Assembly: GCA_025024175.1 (NCBI GenBank)
Contig: QCXZ01000053.1
Coordinates: 12,648,001-12,712,000, forward strand
Reading direction: 5' to 3'
Length of the DNA: 64,000 nt
Origin: Rhyzopertha dominica
Lineage: Eukaryota; Arthropoda; Insecta; Coleoptera; Bostrichidae
Below, one piece after another: positions 48,037 through 61,190 of this stretch. How positions within the stretch are numbered: the stretch's first letter is position 1; each line of letters starts with the position of its first letter. The notes under the pieces were generated by a model. That model ran no database searches. It was not told the DNA's origin and saw only the letters and a program-made list of their open reading frames with translations. The position numbers and the translations under genes were made by a program.

Positions 48037-49995
48037 ATTTTATTTATTTATTCATATACAGAAGCACAAACAGGACGAACCTAAAACAGTGCTTACAACT
48101 TATTCAATAATGAAATTAACATAGTATAGAATTAACCGCACTGCAAAACAGAAACTATTAAAATGTAAAATTAATACCTAATTAACACCTAATTTATGAT
48201 TATAACATTATGTAAGAAGTAAACTATCAGAATACAAAAGGGAAAGGAAGAATTTATTGGTGAAGCACATTAAAAATTTTTCTCCGAAATGAGTATACAG
48301 AATAATGAATTGTAGGATTTCATACTTCTAAGAAGTGGGGAGTTTGCATATGCATTAGTGAAATGTACTGGTACATAAAACAAATTATGAGACCTGGTGT
48401 TATACACAGAAGGCACCGAAATATTCAACATACCCAAAATAACTGTCGAGTTCACCGCACCATTGCAAATGCTGTGCAGATAACGGAGATCTGCAAAACT
48501 TCGTCGCTGCTCCTGAGGCAGCATGCGAAAGTGTTCACGTATAAGATCAGTACTCTGCAGATCCATACGAAGTTTATAAGCAACATATCTAAAGAATTTG
48601 TTCTGAATCCTTTCAAGGCTATTAATGTACACAATATANTGGGGATTCCAAATAATCGAAGCATAGTTCAGAATACTATTGACGTAAGCCATGAACAAAG
48701 AATTAACAGATTTCCATTTTCTAAATTCAGAACAAACTCTAAAAATAAATCTTAGACTATTATTTGCCTTCCTTACAATATAGGAAATATGTTCACCAAA
48801 TAGCATCTTTGAATCAAATACAGCACCCAAGTCTCTAATTGAATTTACCCTATTCAACAAGCTACTGTTTATACGATAATCAAATTTTATAATACTCTTA
48901 TTCCTGGTAAATGATATCGTGCAACATTTATCAATGTTAAAAAAAAGGCTATTACTCTGGCAGTACGATTTCAGCCTTTCAATATCCTCCTGGAGAAGCT
49001 TGCAATTGTCTATAGAAGAAACACAACGATAGATTTTTACATCATCAGCATACATTACAAAATTCGAATGTTTAAAACAATTGGAAATATCATTTATGTA
49101 GATATTAAACAACAAAGGACCTAGATATGATCCTTGGGGAACACCTGAAGTTATTTCTACTTAATCAGACTTAACCCTACCAATCTTCACAAACTGACTA
49201 ATATCAAACAAATATGATTCAAACCACGCAAAAAGAGAATCACACACACCAATGTTTTCCAATTTATTAGGCATTATAAAATGATCAATTTTGTGAAACG
49301 CGTTGCTGAAGTCAGTGTAAATGCTATCAACCTGTTGTTGATTGTCCATTTGTTGTAATAAAAATTCTGTGTACACAAACAAGTTAGAAACCACTGAGCG
49401 TCCACTCATGAAACCGTGCTGAGAAGGACAAATCAGAAATTTTACGTGGAAGAGGACATGATCGTATATAATTGATTCAAAAATGTTAGCAAAAATGCAC
49501 AGCTTTGACAATGGGCGGTAACTAGCAACAAAACCGCAGCAGTTTTCTAAATTCTAGGAAAGACACCTTCTCCTAATGATTCATTGAAAATTATCTGAAG
49601 AGGAGTCAACAGATTATTCATGCATTCCTTAATGAATATGACTGGTATCATATCGGGGCCCATTCCCTGTTTTGAAAGAGCTTGTACTTTTTTCCTAATA
49701 TCGCCCGCAGTTATTGAGGGAGCACATACATAGTTATTTGTAGCCAATCGAGATGAAATCTTGCGATAAACGGGATTCGAGTCAATAAATACGGATGAAA
49801 AGTACTTCGAAAAACACCGACATATATCAAAATAACTAAATACTGCACCATTACAATCATTCATAACAGCAGGAATGCGAAAATACGAAAACGACCAGAT
49901 TTATTTTGGCTCCATGCCAATTTTTCTTTCAACAGTTTCAATATAATTCCTATAGTCATTGTTAGTGAGATACCTCTCCCGTCCTCTAANTATTT
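48037..49995 (-). mobile_element. 5'-truncated LINE (copy D), related to copy B
   Basis: The minus strand carries RT from its N-terminal part to the C terminus and ends with an AATAAATAAATAAA tail at 48,037-48,051, like copy B. The endonuclease and ORF1 are absent, the usual result of incomplete reverse transcription. Confidence 0.85.
48270..49900 (-). pseudogene. LINE copy D reverse transcriptase
   Basis: In order: ALSKQGMGPDMIPVIFIKE (about 49,690-49,630), FLICPSQHGFMSGRS (about 49,420), SIYTDFSNAFHKI (about 49,330-49,290), IYINDI and FVMYADDVKIY (about 49,080-49,030, catalytic YADD intact), RDLGAVFDSKMLFGEHI and a C-terminal SVYNTRSHN (about 48,380). It is broken by frameshifts at about 49,530 and 49,140 and one N. 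The long final frame (281 residues) suggests it is younger than copies A and C. Confidence 0.82.
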
Positions 49996-49999
49996 TAAA

Positions 50000-51060
50000 A
50001 GTTAAGTAGTCCATCTTATTACCATATCTTTTCCAACGAATGAATGTAGGTAGTTATTGATGATGTTACGCGATGAAAGCTGTAATGAATGAAGAAGGAT
50101 TCAAACAAATCTTTAAATTAAGTGAACATCTTTTTCGTACAAATGCATTACTGTACAATTAAATTAAACTACTTGTGTAACCTAAACGATAGCTACTAGA
50201 GATATAATGGTTTAGTAACCCCTATATACTACTAAAGCACGACAATGGCAACATTGCCGGAGCTTAATCTGATCTTACCCCACGCCAACGTGGATGATAA
50301 AATGACAAAGTGGATACTAGAGGTGACAGTATCTGATGGCGATGCGTAATTGTGTCTTTTACTTTCTGTCACCCTCGTACACATTATTAAAAAAAACTGA
50401 CAAGCCCTACGTCGTTTAATGTCAGTGTCCTCTATTCGGGTCGTATTTAACGTAGCAAATTAATTGTGTCATCCCCGATTGTCAGTTTTAATTTTGTTTG
50501 CAGTACGTTTGCGTGCTGACTGACGAAATTGTTTGCTTACTCATTTTGCAGAACGGGCTTCGAATCGCAAAGGAATAAAGGAAAATTAGGTTTTTATAAC
50601 ATGATTAAAAGCCATTGTTGGTTAATTTTAATTTGTAGCTAATTTTTAGATAACTGTATTACTGGTGTGGACTGGTTCGTTACAACGAGTGGAGTTACTT
50701 AGTAATGAATGGGTTAGGCATCCATTAACGACTATTACACTTTATTCAAAAGGAGAAACTTACAGGCAGAGCGCTTTTGGCATGATATAGGTTTAAAATA
50801 ATCATTTAGTATTGTCCAATTTTAGTCATTTAAAATTTTGTATATCTCTAAAATTTCTAAATAGTTTAATTTTGATGATTTATTACAAAAATGTAAACTT
50901 TATAAATTGCCCAAAGGTGAAGTATGTTTAACGAAGAAATTGCAGTTACAATATCTGTAACAACACTAAATGATTTTTGCAATTTCAGTTTCAAGATTGC
51001 TGGTTTAGATTTTTAGTTTCATTTCAAAATTTTGACAATGTCATAATTTTTCCTCTAATT
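50000..51060. other. Unassigned DNA
   Basis: AT-rich sequence without a supported gene. The last part leads into the PLE terminal segment at 51.07 kb. Confidence 0.4.
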
Positions 51061-51072
51061 TGTAATATGGTA

Positions 51073-51100
51073 CTGACGATGGCATATTAAGCGAAAGCGC
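51073..51100 (+). ncRNA. Solo PLE-type hammerhead-like core
   Basis: CTGACGA (intact CUGANGA), a short stem-loop, then GCGAAAGCGC with intact GAAA. No PLE coding sequence adjoins it. It may be a solo terminal repeat left by a lost or severely truncated PLE, or a retrozyme-like sequence. Confidence 0.4.
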
Positions 51101-51387
51101 TTTACCTGAATAAATGTATTGTGGATTTCACTTGGTGAAGTTATTTAACAAGAATTGGTTCAAGATCCAATCCACGTAGAGCAAAATGGATAGTTTTCAA
51201 TATGTTTTATTTTTCAATGAATAAGATATACTAACAAAAACCAAACTATTTATATGGAAAATATCGATTTGGAAAGTTCTGTAAATTGATATCGATTCGC
51301 TTTCAATGATTCACTTCCTCTTCCTAAAAATATATTAATTAATTATCAAGGCACCCACGAAAATTTTGTATAAGTAATTACAAAGAC

Positions 51388-51390
<3 letters not shown>

Positions 51391-51458
<68 letters not shown>

Positions 51459-51470
51459 TATATATATACA
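51391..51470. repeat. (AT)n dinucleotide tract, about 67 bp plus imperfect tail
   Basis: An uninterrupted TA repeat to about 51,457, then an imperfect continuation. Confidence 0.98.
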
Positions 51471-52006
51471 CTATAACCAACTAAAGTGCTCGCTGCCATG
51501 GCGACCTTATAGGCATCCGGGTTGCAGAATTCTATTTACCAAGACACACAATACACTCGGGAAATTATATCATTTCTCTTTTTAGGTGTATAATCAGATT
51601 TGTCTTACAGACGAAGATTAAAATTTAAAAAATGTTTTAATTGTTACTTACTTACAGATAAAAGTGAATACTTTGGGCATTATTTAAAAATTCTAAATGC
51701 AAGCAATTATCGATTATCTTACAGTTTCTTTGGACGTAAAAGAATTTGATTATTATTAAAAATTAAGGTCAATATGTGTTTAAAAATGCCGGGTCATTTG
51801 TTGTTTCATTTTCTCCAGATTAAAACGTGTCTGTAACAAAATAATATAAATATGAATCAGCTGAAAGAGATTTGAAAATATAATAATAGCAGAAGACACG
51901 ACCACACGGGTGGCGAAAGGAGTAAGACTGAACTACCAAAATAATATTTAATATAGTATCAAGCAACAATCTATGCGCCTGACTTATGCAGAGGGTTTTG
52001 ATCGTC

Positions 52007-52076
52007 GGCCGTCGTAAACTATTGCATTGTAAATGAGGGTTTTTACAACCTTATGGTAGGCCGTCCTAAACTATTG
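52007..52076. repeat. Short direct repeat, 52-bp period
   Basis: GGCCGTCGTAAACTATTG at 52,007 and GGCCGTCCTAAACTATTG at 52,059 differ by one base. The sequence between them is not obviously repeated. Confidence 0.75.
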
Positions 52077-52461
52077 GGATTAGTGGCAATCTTCAAAGCT
52101 CCTAAATGGGCCGTATTCAAAAAAATCTTGTTGGCTAAAATCTTAACTTTTTCACTATAAATTTTTGAAATTTGTTCTATCTATCTATCTATTTCTATGT
52201 GATACTTTATTGGGNTTAAATTTTCCGATGTATGAAATAAAAGCCACTGCATGTCATAACGAATTTATACAAATTTAATATAAAAACATACAAATTAGTA
52301 AGTAGAAAATTATTTACATTTGTTAGAAAAAATGTACAGTAGTGCACAATAAAATTTATACACGGTATCGATTATGTTCATCACAGCTTGTTAATAAGCA
52401 CATTATAAGAGTCACAAACTAAAAAAATTACACTCTATCACTTTCACTGCTAAAATCAGGA

Positions 52462-53741
52462 TTAACTTCTATTATTAATTGTTGTACATTCAATGTCCAG
52501 TACATGCCGCACTGAATTTCTCCATGCATCGACACTTGTTATTTCAGCTTCGTGTCTAATTTTTAGCAGCATTTCATTGCTAAATTTTCCACCGGTGTTC
52601 CCTCGTCGAATTCTTTGTTTCAAATGCCCCCATATCATTTCAATGGGATTGAAAATGCCATGATATGAGGGTAATCGTAGAATGGTGTGTCCACATTCAG
52701 AAGCGAGAATGTCAATTTTAAATTCCTTCGAAAAATTTTTTGTGCCAAACTCTTCCAACATTTTTTTGTGTAGTCCTCTTCGAAATATAAATCTTCTTTT
52801 CTTAAAAACTCTTGCCTTATTAGTTGTTGTATTTGGAATTTTATCCAGTTGCTCCGAATGGTAACTAGCGTTGTCCATTACTATGACGCTGTTTGGTGGC
52901 AATTTGAGCAATCCAATGTTTTTGAACCAATTTTCAAACACTTCCGCATTCATATCAGAATGATAATCGGCGCTTGCTTCTTTTAAGTTTTTACATCCAA
53001 GATACAGGGCTCAAGGAACGAAACCATTTTCACCTCTTGCGTGTAGAATCATTATTTTTTTTCCTTTTGACGCCGGAATATTGACGTTGAACTTCCCTGA
53101 GTCATCAACCCATCCTTTTTTATTGTATCATGGGTATCGCACCATGTGTCGTCGAGGAAAAATATCGGATGATTTTCCTGCCTATACGTTTCTATAGATT
53201 TTAAATAATCGTATCTCCACTTTCTTATTACCTGGCTTTCCATCAAGCATTGCTTCTTCTCCACCTTTTTCATTGAAAAGCCAACGGTTTTAACATACTT
53301 TTGCAAGGTATGTTCGGAGCAGTCGATAATATTATCATTTTTCAATTTTTTATATAACGCGGCGATTGTTGGAATAACTTTATTCTTGTACATTTCATAA
53401 ATGTCTCTTCTAATAAGATCCGCGTGAGTTGCAGTAAATTTTTTAAAACTGCCCTTGTCGGATCTTATCTTTCTCTTTNAANGCCCGGATTTAACAATTC
53501 TCCAGATGGTTGATCGTGGAGTTCCAGTCACTTCTGGCGTTTTATCTAAAGGTTACTTGTCGCAATCACATTCCATTTTGTTGTATAGTTTTATAATGAA
53601 ACATTTTTCGTCAATCAAAACCTCGGGTACAGCTTCCACTGGATTCGGTACAGCTTCTGCTTCTTCTTGATCCGGCAAGGGCGGGACGTCTTCAGCGTTG
53701 ATAGGGTCCCGGTTTGTTTCACTTTCCCAAGGTCTCCACAT
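52462..53741 (-). pseudogene. DDE_3 (IS630/Tc1-like) transposase, copy 2
   Basis: On the minus strand the N terminus MWRPWESETN matches the MFRPWE start of copy 1, followed by an acidic linker, TGTPRSTIWRIVKSG (helix-turn-helix-like) and IFFLDDTWCDT (first Asp, about 53,160). VIVMDNASYHS (second Asp, about 52,880) and IFNPIEMIWGHLKQRIRRG (Glu, about 52,650-52,600) complete the triad. Frame breaks occur near 53,550 and 53,030, and two Ns lie at 53,480-53,483. All three catalytic residues are visible. No terminal repeats were identified. Confidence 0.8.
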
Positions 53742-53994
53742 ACTGGAATAAATAAATTGTGTTCCACAAAATAAAAAAAAAATACAGTACTTACCAAAAC
53801 GAATAAATGTAGGCCACTAAGTAGTCTTCAAAAAGACTGTTCTTTAAATAAGCGAAAGTAAAACTTGGAAAAACACGACACATGCACTCTAAACCAAACG
53901 AACGAAATGAAATTTTCCAGTATTTTACAGGTATTTATGTTTGGGGAACAAAAGAAAAATATTTCTTACTCCTTCCAATGTCTACCCAGAGGTG

Positions 53995-54201
53995 CTCAAT
54001 TGGCCCACGGATTAAAATCACCAATAATCCATTCGACCAGTTGCCCCACCGGTCAATAAGAGATTAGGAGATTAAGCACTCAGGTATATGCCGCGACAGA
54101 TCCTAGTGATAAGAATGAACATATTTAATTGTTTCGAAGGTACTCAGTTGCCCCAAGGTTTAAAATCAGAAATAATCTGTTTGACCAGTTGCCCTACGAA
54201 A
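53995..54201. repeat. Diverged direct repeat, 148-bp period
   Basis: Copies at 53,995-54,053 and 54,143-54,201 share CTCA-TTG, TTAAAATCA, AATAATC and GACCAGTTGCCC in the same order and spacing. Confidence 0.7.
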
Positions 54202-56640
54202 TGAATTTGTCCCAAATGCCTCTTAATAAGTGGCTAAATGTAAGCATATGTGTAGGTATGACTGAATAACTAAAAATATTGCATTTGGCACGCTTATATG
54301 ATGTAAAACTTTAAAATATAAGTAAACACATATGCTTTCAATACCTTTTATAGTAGAAGTAGAATAGTTCCGATTTATTCTTATTTCAAAAAAATATATA
54401 CAAATAGAAACTACGTTTACACCCTCCTGACTAAAAAAAATTTTAACCTGCGAAGAAACAGGGCAGAGGACGATTGCACACCGCCATCAAAAATTAGAAA
54501 GTATGGGTTGCCGCATTGAAATTGGAATGTTTACTATTCATGGTTATAAAAATAGATACTGCTCATTAAATTAGGAAAGAATACGATTTAGTCATACATT
54601 AAAGGCTATTAGGTGAGAAATATTTGTAGTTCAAATAATAATACCAAATAATGCTCATTGATTTATGTGTACGGAAAAAAAATTCTTAAAAAGCCTAAAC
54701 GTGCCGAACCCGTCTGTTGTTTATGACAGCTTCAGGTAATACTTGTAAACCATTGTGAGCGGTAATCGGCTGTTCGTATAATGAGTCTCATAGATCGTTG
54801 CTTCATACTTTAACTTGATCTCCAGTGTGTATGTTGCCAACAGAGTATATATACGTTTGAAACAAACTGTTTGTCACAAAATATAGCAGGAATTAAATAA
54901 ACACAAACACTAAATAGGTAACGATAAAGAATGGTAATTATGACAGACAATGCTTGCAACGTTATCGAAAGATATGATTATAAATTTTCAAGAATTGATG
55001 TATTCACTCATTTAGGTTCAATGTATACCCAACTAACATTGTAATTACATGAATGTGGTAGGCTAATAGGCCCATCACTAAACCTGAATTTTATGCATCT
55101 TTATAGCTTTTACAGTAAAGTGCGTTTAAAGTTTAGGTAATATTAGTAGTAGAATTAAGTCATTTGTGTAAACGAAAGTTACTTTTACATTTTTATCAAG
55201 TAGGTTAGTTAAAATATTGTTGCAACCACACGAAATACCAGTTAGCAGTCCATAGTTCCCCAGTAAAAAGGAGGTCATTTTACTGCGGGAAACCATAACG
55301 CATTCCCTAACCACTACAGATTTTCGTGAACATCCTTACGCCTAGAGCGCGCGCATTTTTCCCATTTCCCCATTATTTACGAAACAGTTCAGCCACAACA
55401 CGGAAATCCAATAAGCCCCAAAATCTAGCATGCCGCTAGCCGTACATAAAACACCGTACTTGCATTGTGCCCCCCCAGAAAAATAGGAGGGCCGGGTAAA
55501 ACCGTTTTATCTCGTATAATTTATGGTTGATTTTATTCCCTTTCGCCGCCGAAAGAAATGTGCAGGGCACACGAATGCGGGGGAGGACAAATTGAAAAAC
55601 GGCGGACCTGTTGAAGAGCGAATTTATACAGTCGGATGACTTAGGCCAAATCACGGAGGCAGGCTTAACAGCTGCAACAACAGCCGCCCTGGTGACAAAT
55701 TGGGTCGGTTTAATTAGTTTTTTCGGGTAATGGGAGCGGGAAGAAAAATCCTCTTTGTCCGTTTAACGAATGCGAATTCATTTTCGATAATTAAAACTGT
55801 CGCAATGAGGCATCGCCTGGTTGGAAAATGCAGTTTCAGTGGTGCTTGGCTTCTGTGCAGCGCCAATTTACTTTGTCTTGCGTTTCTCCTATTCACTGTT
55901 TATACTACGGCAACAACTGGTCTGTTCGTTCATCCACGCTATGCAAAATAGGAGTGCTAGTTGACTCATTCTGTTTTCTTGTTCGGTCAACGTATCTATT
56001 TGTTGGACAGTTTTCCATTTTCTGCTGTCGGACCATTAATTCAACAAAATTTTAAATATGTTTTTCCATAAATGTGTTCGTTTTCTGTCTCCATTCGGCC
56101 CGCCTCTGCAGGTCCAGTTTCTTATTATTTACTTAAACTCATCATCATAATCTGAATAATAATTTTAGGGGTCTTTAAGATTTCTGTCCTTGTTGTTAAT
56201 TAGCTTATTTATTCTTTGTTACATTCGTTCTTGGGCTCTTCGTTTTGTTTTTACCACAAAAGACATTATAGGGTCAACATAGGAATTTACCACTTATAAC
56301 ACCCCCGTATGTGTTATATAGGTACATTATCAATATAAATAAAAATTAAATGCTGTCCGTGGCGAGCGCATCACTTGATATAGATGATACTATTACGGGA
56401 AAAACAAGTGAAAATGTTGCCCAGAAAATTAGTTAATATGTGTAATGTTCTTTTTATGGGATATTTGTATGTATTGGCGACGAAGGACAGTATGATAATT
56501 GGTAACGATAAAATTGTGCATTTTTATAGAAACAGGTAGCTCAACTGAATATTTTCGGTAAAATGAAGAATTTGGAAATACGCATTCCAGCCTAAATTAA
56601 ATTAAATTTCATTTTTATTTTGTGTCGGTTCTCGATCGCA
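54202..56640. other. Unassigned DNA with candidate regulatory block at 55.45-55.95 kb
   Basis: No supported gene. The block 55,450-55,950 is GC-richer and non-repetitive (for example GCTGCAACAACAGCCGCCC then GTGACAAATTGGGTCGG). Its open frames on both strands overlap each other and look accidental, so a conserved non-coding element is more likely than an exon. Confidence 0.35.
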
Positions 56641-57135
56641 TCCAACAAATGTCTTTATTTCATTTCAATTCCAATAGATGCGTAAATGTATCAAGTGCCA
56701 AAGGACGCGCATCACTTGAGAACGGCCGGACGGATTTACCAATATTTTATTTTTTTAAATGTTTGAATAAGGGTTTGACGGAACAAAATTGGAAAAGGAG
56801 CCTAGAAAGTCGAGAATTCGCTTTTTTCCCCCACTGGATTTTTTTTTATGAATTCGCGTAATTTTTTTTTTCGTTATGGTCCTATGAATGTTTTCAGCAA
56901 AAATCGGGATTTACAGAATCTCTGAAAAATCTCAATTTTTCTATGCACTCTCAATCACAGCTGATAATACTACTAATACTCCCAGAAACTTTCAAAACAA
57001 TGTAGGGAAATTTTGAAAACCACAAGGAACATATTCCTGCCTAAACGAAAATCAAATTGCAATTGTCTCTACTTTTGCGTTGATTAGTGATCGTGTCCAA
57101 CAAATGTCGTCATTTCATTTTGATTCCAGTAGATG
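56641..57135. repeat. Direct repeat pair, ~455 bp apart
   Basis: TCCAACAAATGTC followed by ATTTCATTT and TTCCA-TAGATG occurs at 56,641-56,680 and 57,096-57,135 with few differences. Between them, GAACGGCCGGACGGATTTAC resembles motifs of abundant insect repeats, so this is probably part of an uncharacterised element. Confidence 0.5.
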
Positions 57136-59029
57136 GTATGCGGTACGCATATTCGTATCCGACGTAGCTTAGTGCATATCGACATCAACCGAGTCGAGCC
57201 GAAACTGCGTACATTATCGAACGAGCGGTACTGCACAGATTTGTGCAATATCAGTTGTCCGTTAACATATGCATGATCGTACCACCTGTCAGTGGAAACT
57301 GAAAATAGTTTAATCTTTCTGTTTTTCTTGGTATTATTTAGTCCTCGTTGCGAAATATGAGTTGTATTTACCCAGATAATTAATAGCGGTCATATTCTAA
57401 GAACAAAATTCAAGTCTGAGGAGGAAATAAATGTAAGTAATTTTCCCAAGTAGGCGCTGTAATAATGGACCACTACTACGCGATGTGTATGTAACAGTGC
57501 ATAATAGAAAACAAAATGTGTCGATAAATTTTCTTGGATTTTATGGGCTCTACAACTTTTATATTTACTAACCAAAAAATTTTTTGAGTCAGAAAAGAGG
57601 AAAAAGCCATTTTTGGCAATTTTGGCGCCTTTTCCTGCACTTTTGGGTATAGTGCAGTTACTCTGAGATAAACTGTAGATAATATTATTCTGTACAATTT
57701 TAGTGAACAAATTTTTTTTTATGACGTAGCTGTAGCTGTTTTTCCAATCCGAAAATATTTTGGGATTATCAATAATGCCCGAAAGGGAGATGTACAACTT
57801 TTTTGTTTTAAGCTCAGTACATGCCTAACTTACGATTTATGAAAAAAAACTGTTTCGGTCATTTTAATTTTCTAAATAGTTTTTTTTTGTTAACTATATT
57901 AAAACTGATACTTTGGAAATATTACCTATATAAATACAATAACTTACTTTTACACCATATGTCATAATATAGTATTATAATATAAATTCATTACTTTAAA
58001 GAAAGGCATTTATTTACTCATCTGTATCAAACAACTGATATTGCAATGAGCTGCGACCGATACGAATATGTGTGCGGTACCGAAGCACTCACGTAACCGT
58101 AAAACTTTCAATACCTGAAGGGTTAGGAAACGGATATTGCATGCAATAGAATAATTTCTTAGAGACACTAGTTAAATTCATTTTTCGGTTAAACAGATGG
58201 CGATAATGGGGTCGTTCCGCAATTTTTTTATTTTACATTTAAAATGTACAATTAAATTGAAGCACAAAGACATTTTTTTTGCGATTTTTTCCGGTTCTTC
58301 TTTGCCGAGAAAAAATGTGAAAGTATGGATTTTTCAATATCCGTTTCAAATGCCTCGATATTCCGCCACGGAGATGACGTAAAAGGTTCGCATGCTGACG
58401 AAAGCGAGAAACACCAATAATAGCCAGTACTCTAGCAGCATTGCAAGTAATATTTGTTTACATTTTTTTGAGCTGCGTCGCTTTGCCAATGTGGGCAAAT
58501 TTTAGCGATACCGTGAGGAATGTACTCGTAAACTGGCATTGTGACATTGATATCTAGGTCAACTTAAGGCGTATTTGTGAAAATAACTTAATTCATCCTT
58601 CAGTCAGTTTATTCTATAATAAACAGTTCAATATAATAAGCGCATTCACTGGCCTTTAGCTGAAATACGAAAGCACTTTAACCATCTAACCTGCTTTAGA
58701 ACTAATGTTTTTATTATGAGGATTTAAACGACGATTGAAGCTTGGCAATGTTTAGTTTGTATACTTTTGTATGACAACGATATAATAAATTTTGAAACTG
58801 TCAGGACAATCTCTGGCCGTCGTTAGGAAGAAAACGGTAAAGTACCGCTGACAACATTGCACGTTAGCACGTGCTGCATGTCTCACATGTGTAACGAATA
58901 ACCCTAACAACCAGCCATGCGTTTTTGTTTGCATAGTTTAGTCAAACTTTTGAGTTTCGTATTTGCCAGATTAAGTGGTGGAGCAAGATGTTGTCGAAGT
59001 ATTTGGGTAATCTTTTTTTTTAATGTCAG
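57136..59029. other. Unassigned DNA
   Basis: A 135-residue minus-strand frame at 57,390-57,797 has no recognisable domain and no splice context, and I do not call it a gene. Nothing else is supported. Confidence 0.4.
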
Positions 59030-59096
59030 AATGGCTTACGTTAAGAAGTGTTTTGTTCCGTGTTGTAAGAATACTACTGCTGATGAACAGTTACAG
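59030..59096 (+). CDS. Candidate first coding exon of a THAP-domain protein
   Basis: A T9 tract and AATGTCAG acceptor precede ATG at 59,031. The peptide MAYVKKCFVPCCKNTTADEQ has the C-x3-C opening and the CFVPxCKNT context of THAP zinc fingers (C2CH DNA-binding domain, shared by P-element transposases and host factors). It runs into CAG|GTTATT, a weak donor. The downstream C-x2-H part of the domain was not found within the window, so it could be a host exon with a long intron, a P-like element relic, or chance. Confidence 0.38.
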
Positions 59097-60739
59097 GTTA
59101 TTCCTATATTTACATTATAATATTGACGTTGACGGTTATACTTATACCTTCGCCCCTCTCTCTCACTCCCATTGCATTATTTGTATTTCTCTGGCTGACA
59201 ACAGTGAGCACCTAGTTACCTAGGGAGCTGTAACAGTGCGCATGACGGAAATTAGGAACCTTTTGCGTAGTTGTTGGCGGATTTAAAAAAATGTTTGAAA
59301 CAGGGTAATTTTTCTACCGCCGTTTGTTACGAGTTGAATTAATCTGAAAGCAAAATAGATGCGTGGCACTAGTATTCATGATGTAAGCAATAAAAGGCAT
59401 AGGTCAAAACAAAGAATTTTAATGTGCGGGACGACTCCATTGCGTAAATGTAGTTTGGAAACTGATCACGTATTTGATTCGGACAAATAAGTGCGCCACT
59501 TTATTCAGATTTAAAGTTAATTTGAAAGTGTAAATTATGTTCATTTCAAAAAGTCGATTTTCACAAAAAATCATCACTGTCTCGTTGTCGAATGAACGAA
59601 ATAAGGCAAGTTTTCAAGTACAAACGATTAGACGGAGACAAAAAATTGATTCACTTATCCATTTTCAGTCGAATTGTGATTCTGTTGCGTCGTTTCATGA
59701 AGTAAACGTAATTGTGATAATCAAGCACACAAAACGAAGAATCTTTTACAAATAAAATAGAAACGATCACAAACAAACTTATTGAAATTTTGAGAGACCA
59801 TCTATAGGATCAGCTAGTTAAAACTAATAATAATTTAGCTTCAAATATAAACAAATCGGCTAACTTGTGGTTTCACAGGGTAAAAGGCTGTGCCTATATA
59901 TCATCCATTATATTTTGCTTTTTAATGGTAACTTAAAACTCAAAATTATTTGGCTGTTTATAAAAAACTATTAGCTAGTCAATTCGAAAAACTCATATAT
60001 TTTGAAACGTCGATCTGACAAAACAGTAAAACTAAACAAATTAATTGTTATAGTTTTATCACAACGTAGTTTTATTTACAGTGACTATAATATCTGCATG
60101 GCCATACGTGTGGCGTATGCCATGTTTCCTCAGATTTGAATGCTTTATCACCGTTTGTTGCTGTTGTTGTTGTTGTTGGTATTAGTATTTCTATTTAATA
60201 TGTCGCTTGGTTGACGGTTATAGCAAGAATTTGTCATAGGTGTCCTAATTTCCAGTACCATCACATTCAAATCTGGGGCAACCATGGCGTCCGCCGCCCG
60301 TATTTCCACGCACCGTCATTATTGGCGTCAATCCCATATTTTTAAAGTATATCTTAAAAAAGGAACGCGTTTCTGGATTCGGTAGTTAAGATGAACTAAA
60401 ACACCATTTTGATATGCCATTTTGGTCACTAATAATTATCACAGCTTCAGTAGAATTTTATGTTTTAGTAATCTTGTAATTTTGAGTTTGCTTGGTACTT
60501 GTGCGTCGTAGTGCGAGTATGTCTTTGTATCGTACAATTTATTTTCTCTGTCAGGACGTCAATGTAAACGTAAAGCAAAACATAGCCGTCACTTGTTACA
60601 GACCCCTTTTATTCCTCCGTTTTTGTTCCATCTGCTGATGTTATTAGATCGCTTAACTTCCATAAAGACATCTCGTTCACTTTGTAAATTAATAGGTAGG
60701 TAATTAAAGGGCGCAACCTGAAAAGCAACCATCTTTTGC
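59097..60739. other. Unassigned DNA
   Basis: No supported gene or repeat family beyond the short GTT tract at 60,152. Confidence 0.4.
60152..60179. repeat. (GTT)n short tandem repeat
   Basis: A GTTGCTGTTGTTGTTGTTG-type tract of nine units, one of them GCT. Confidence 0.9.
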
Positions 60740-61190
60740 ATGCCGACCAAGTTTTATGAAATCCTGCGCTCGGGGGCGTATTAATTTAAAATTTCAATGG
60801 CTCTCCCGAAATTTTGCGTGGCCGTACGCAAACAGAAAACGCCGGAGCACAATACGGCCCATCAGCGCGATTTTCACCGGAATAGAAAGAAACGAAGTTA
60901 CGGAAAGTTCGCAGTTTCGGTTTGTTCGGAGTTGGAGGTCGAAATTTTCCGAACGTTACCGTTCTGTTTAGGATAATTCCTCGCCTTCGACCAAGTTTTT
61001 CTCTCCTCCGGGCTTATCTCGCTTCTCGGAGTCAACGTCGGAAATCCTTTTAACAACTTTCTAGTTACTCGACTCCGGATTCTTGTTCCCTCGGCCGTCA
61101 GTTTGTCGGTGTGCTCGTCGACTTTCCAGTATGTTGGGCAAATTATGTTTCGATAATAATTACCTGCTCGAGGCGCTATAAGCAAATTTT
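60740..61190. other. GC-richer unique block, candidate conserved non-coding element
   Basis: It contrasts with the AT-rich surroundings and has many CpG dinucleotides and few homopolymers. Overlapping frames on both strands argue against a real exon. No motif allows a function call. Confidence 0.35.

Noticed and set aside
55714..55951. Overlapping plus and minus frames near 55.8 kb as coding exons
   Set aside because: They overlap on both strands without splice sites or protein-like conservation cues. Treated as a candidate non-coding element.
57390..57797. 135-residue minus-strand frame as a gene
   Set aside because: It has no recognisable domain, no promoter or splice context, and unremarkable composition. 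A chance frame in AT-rich DNA is more likely.
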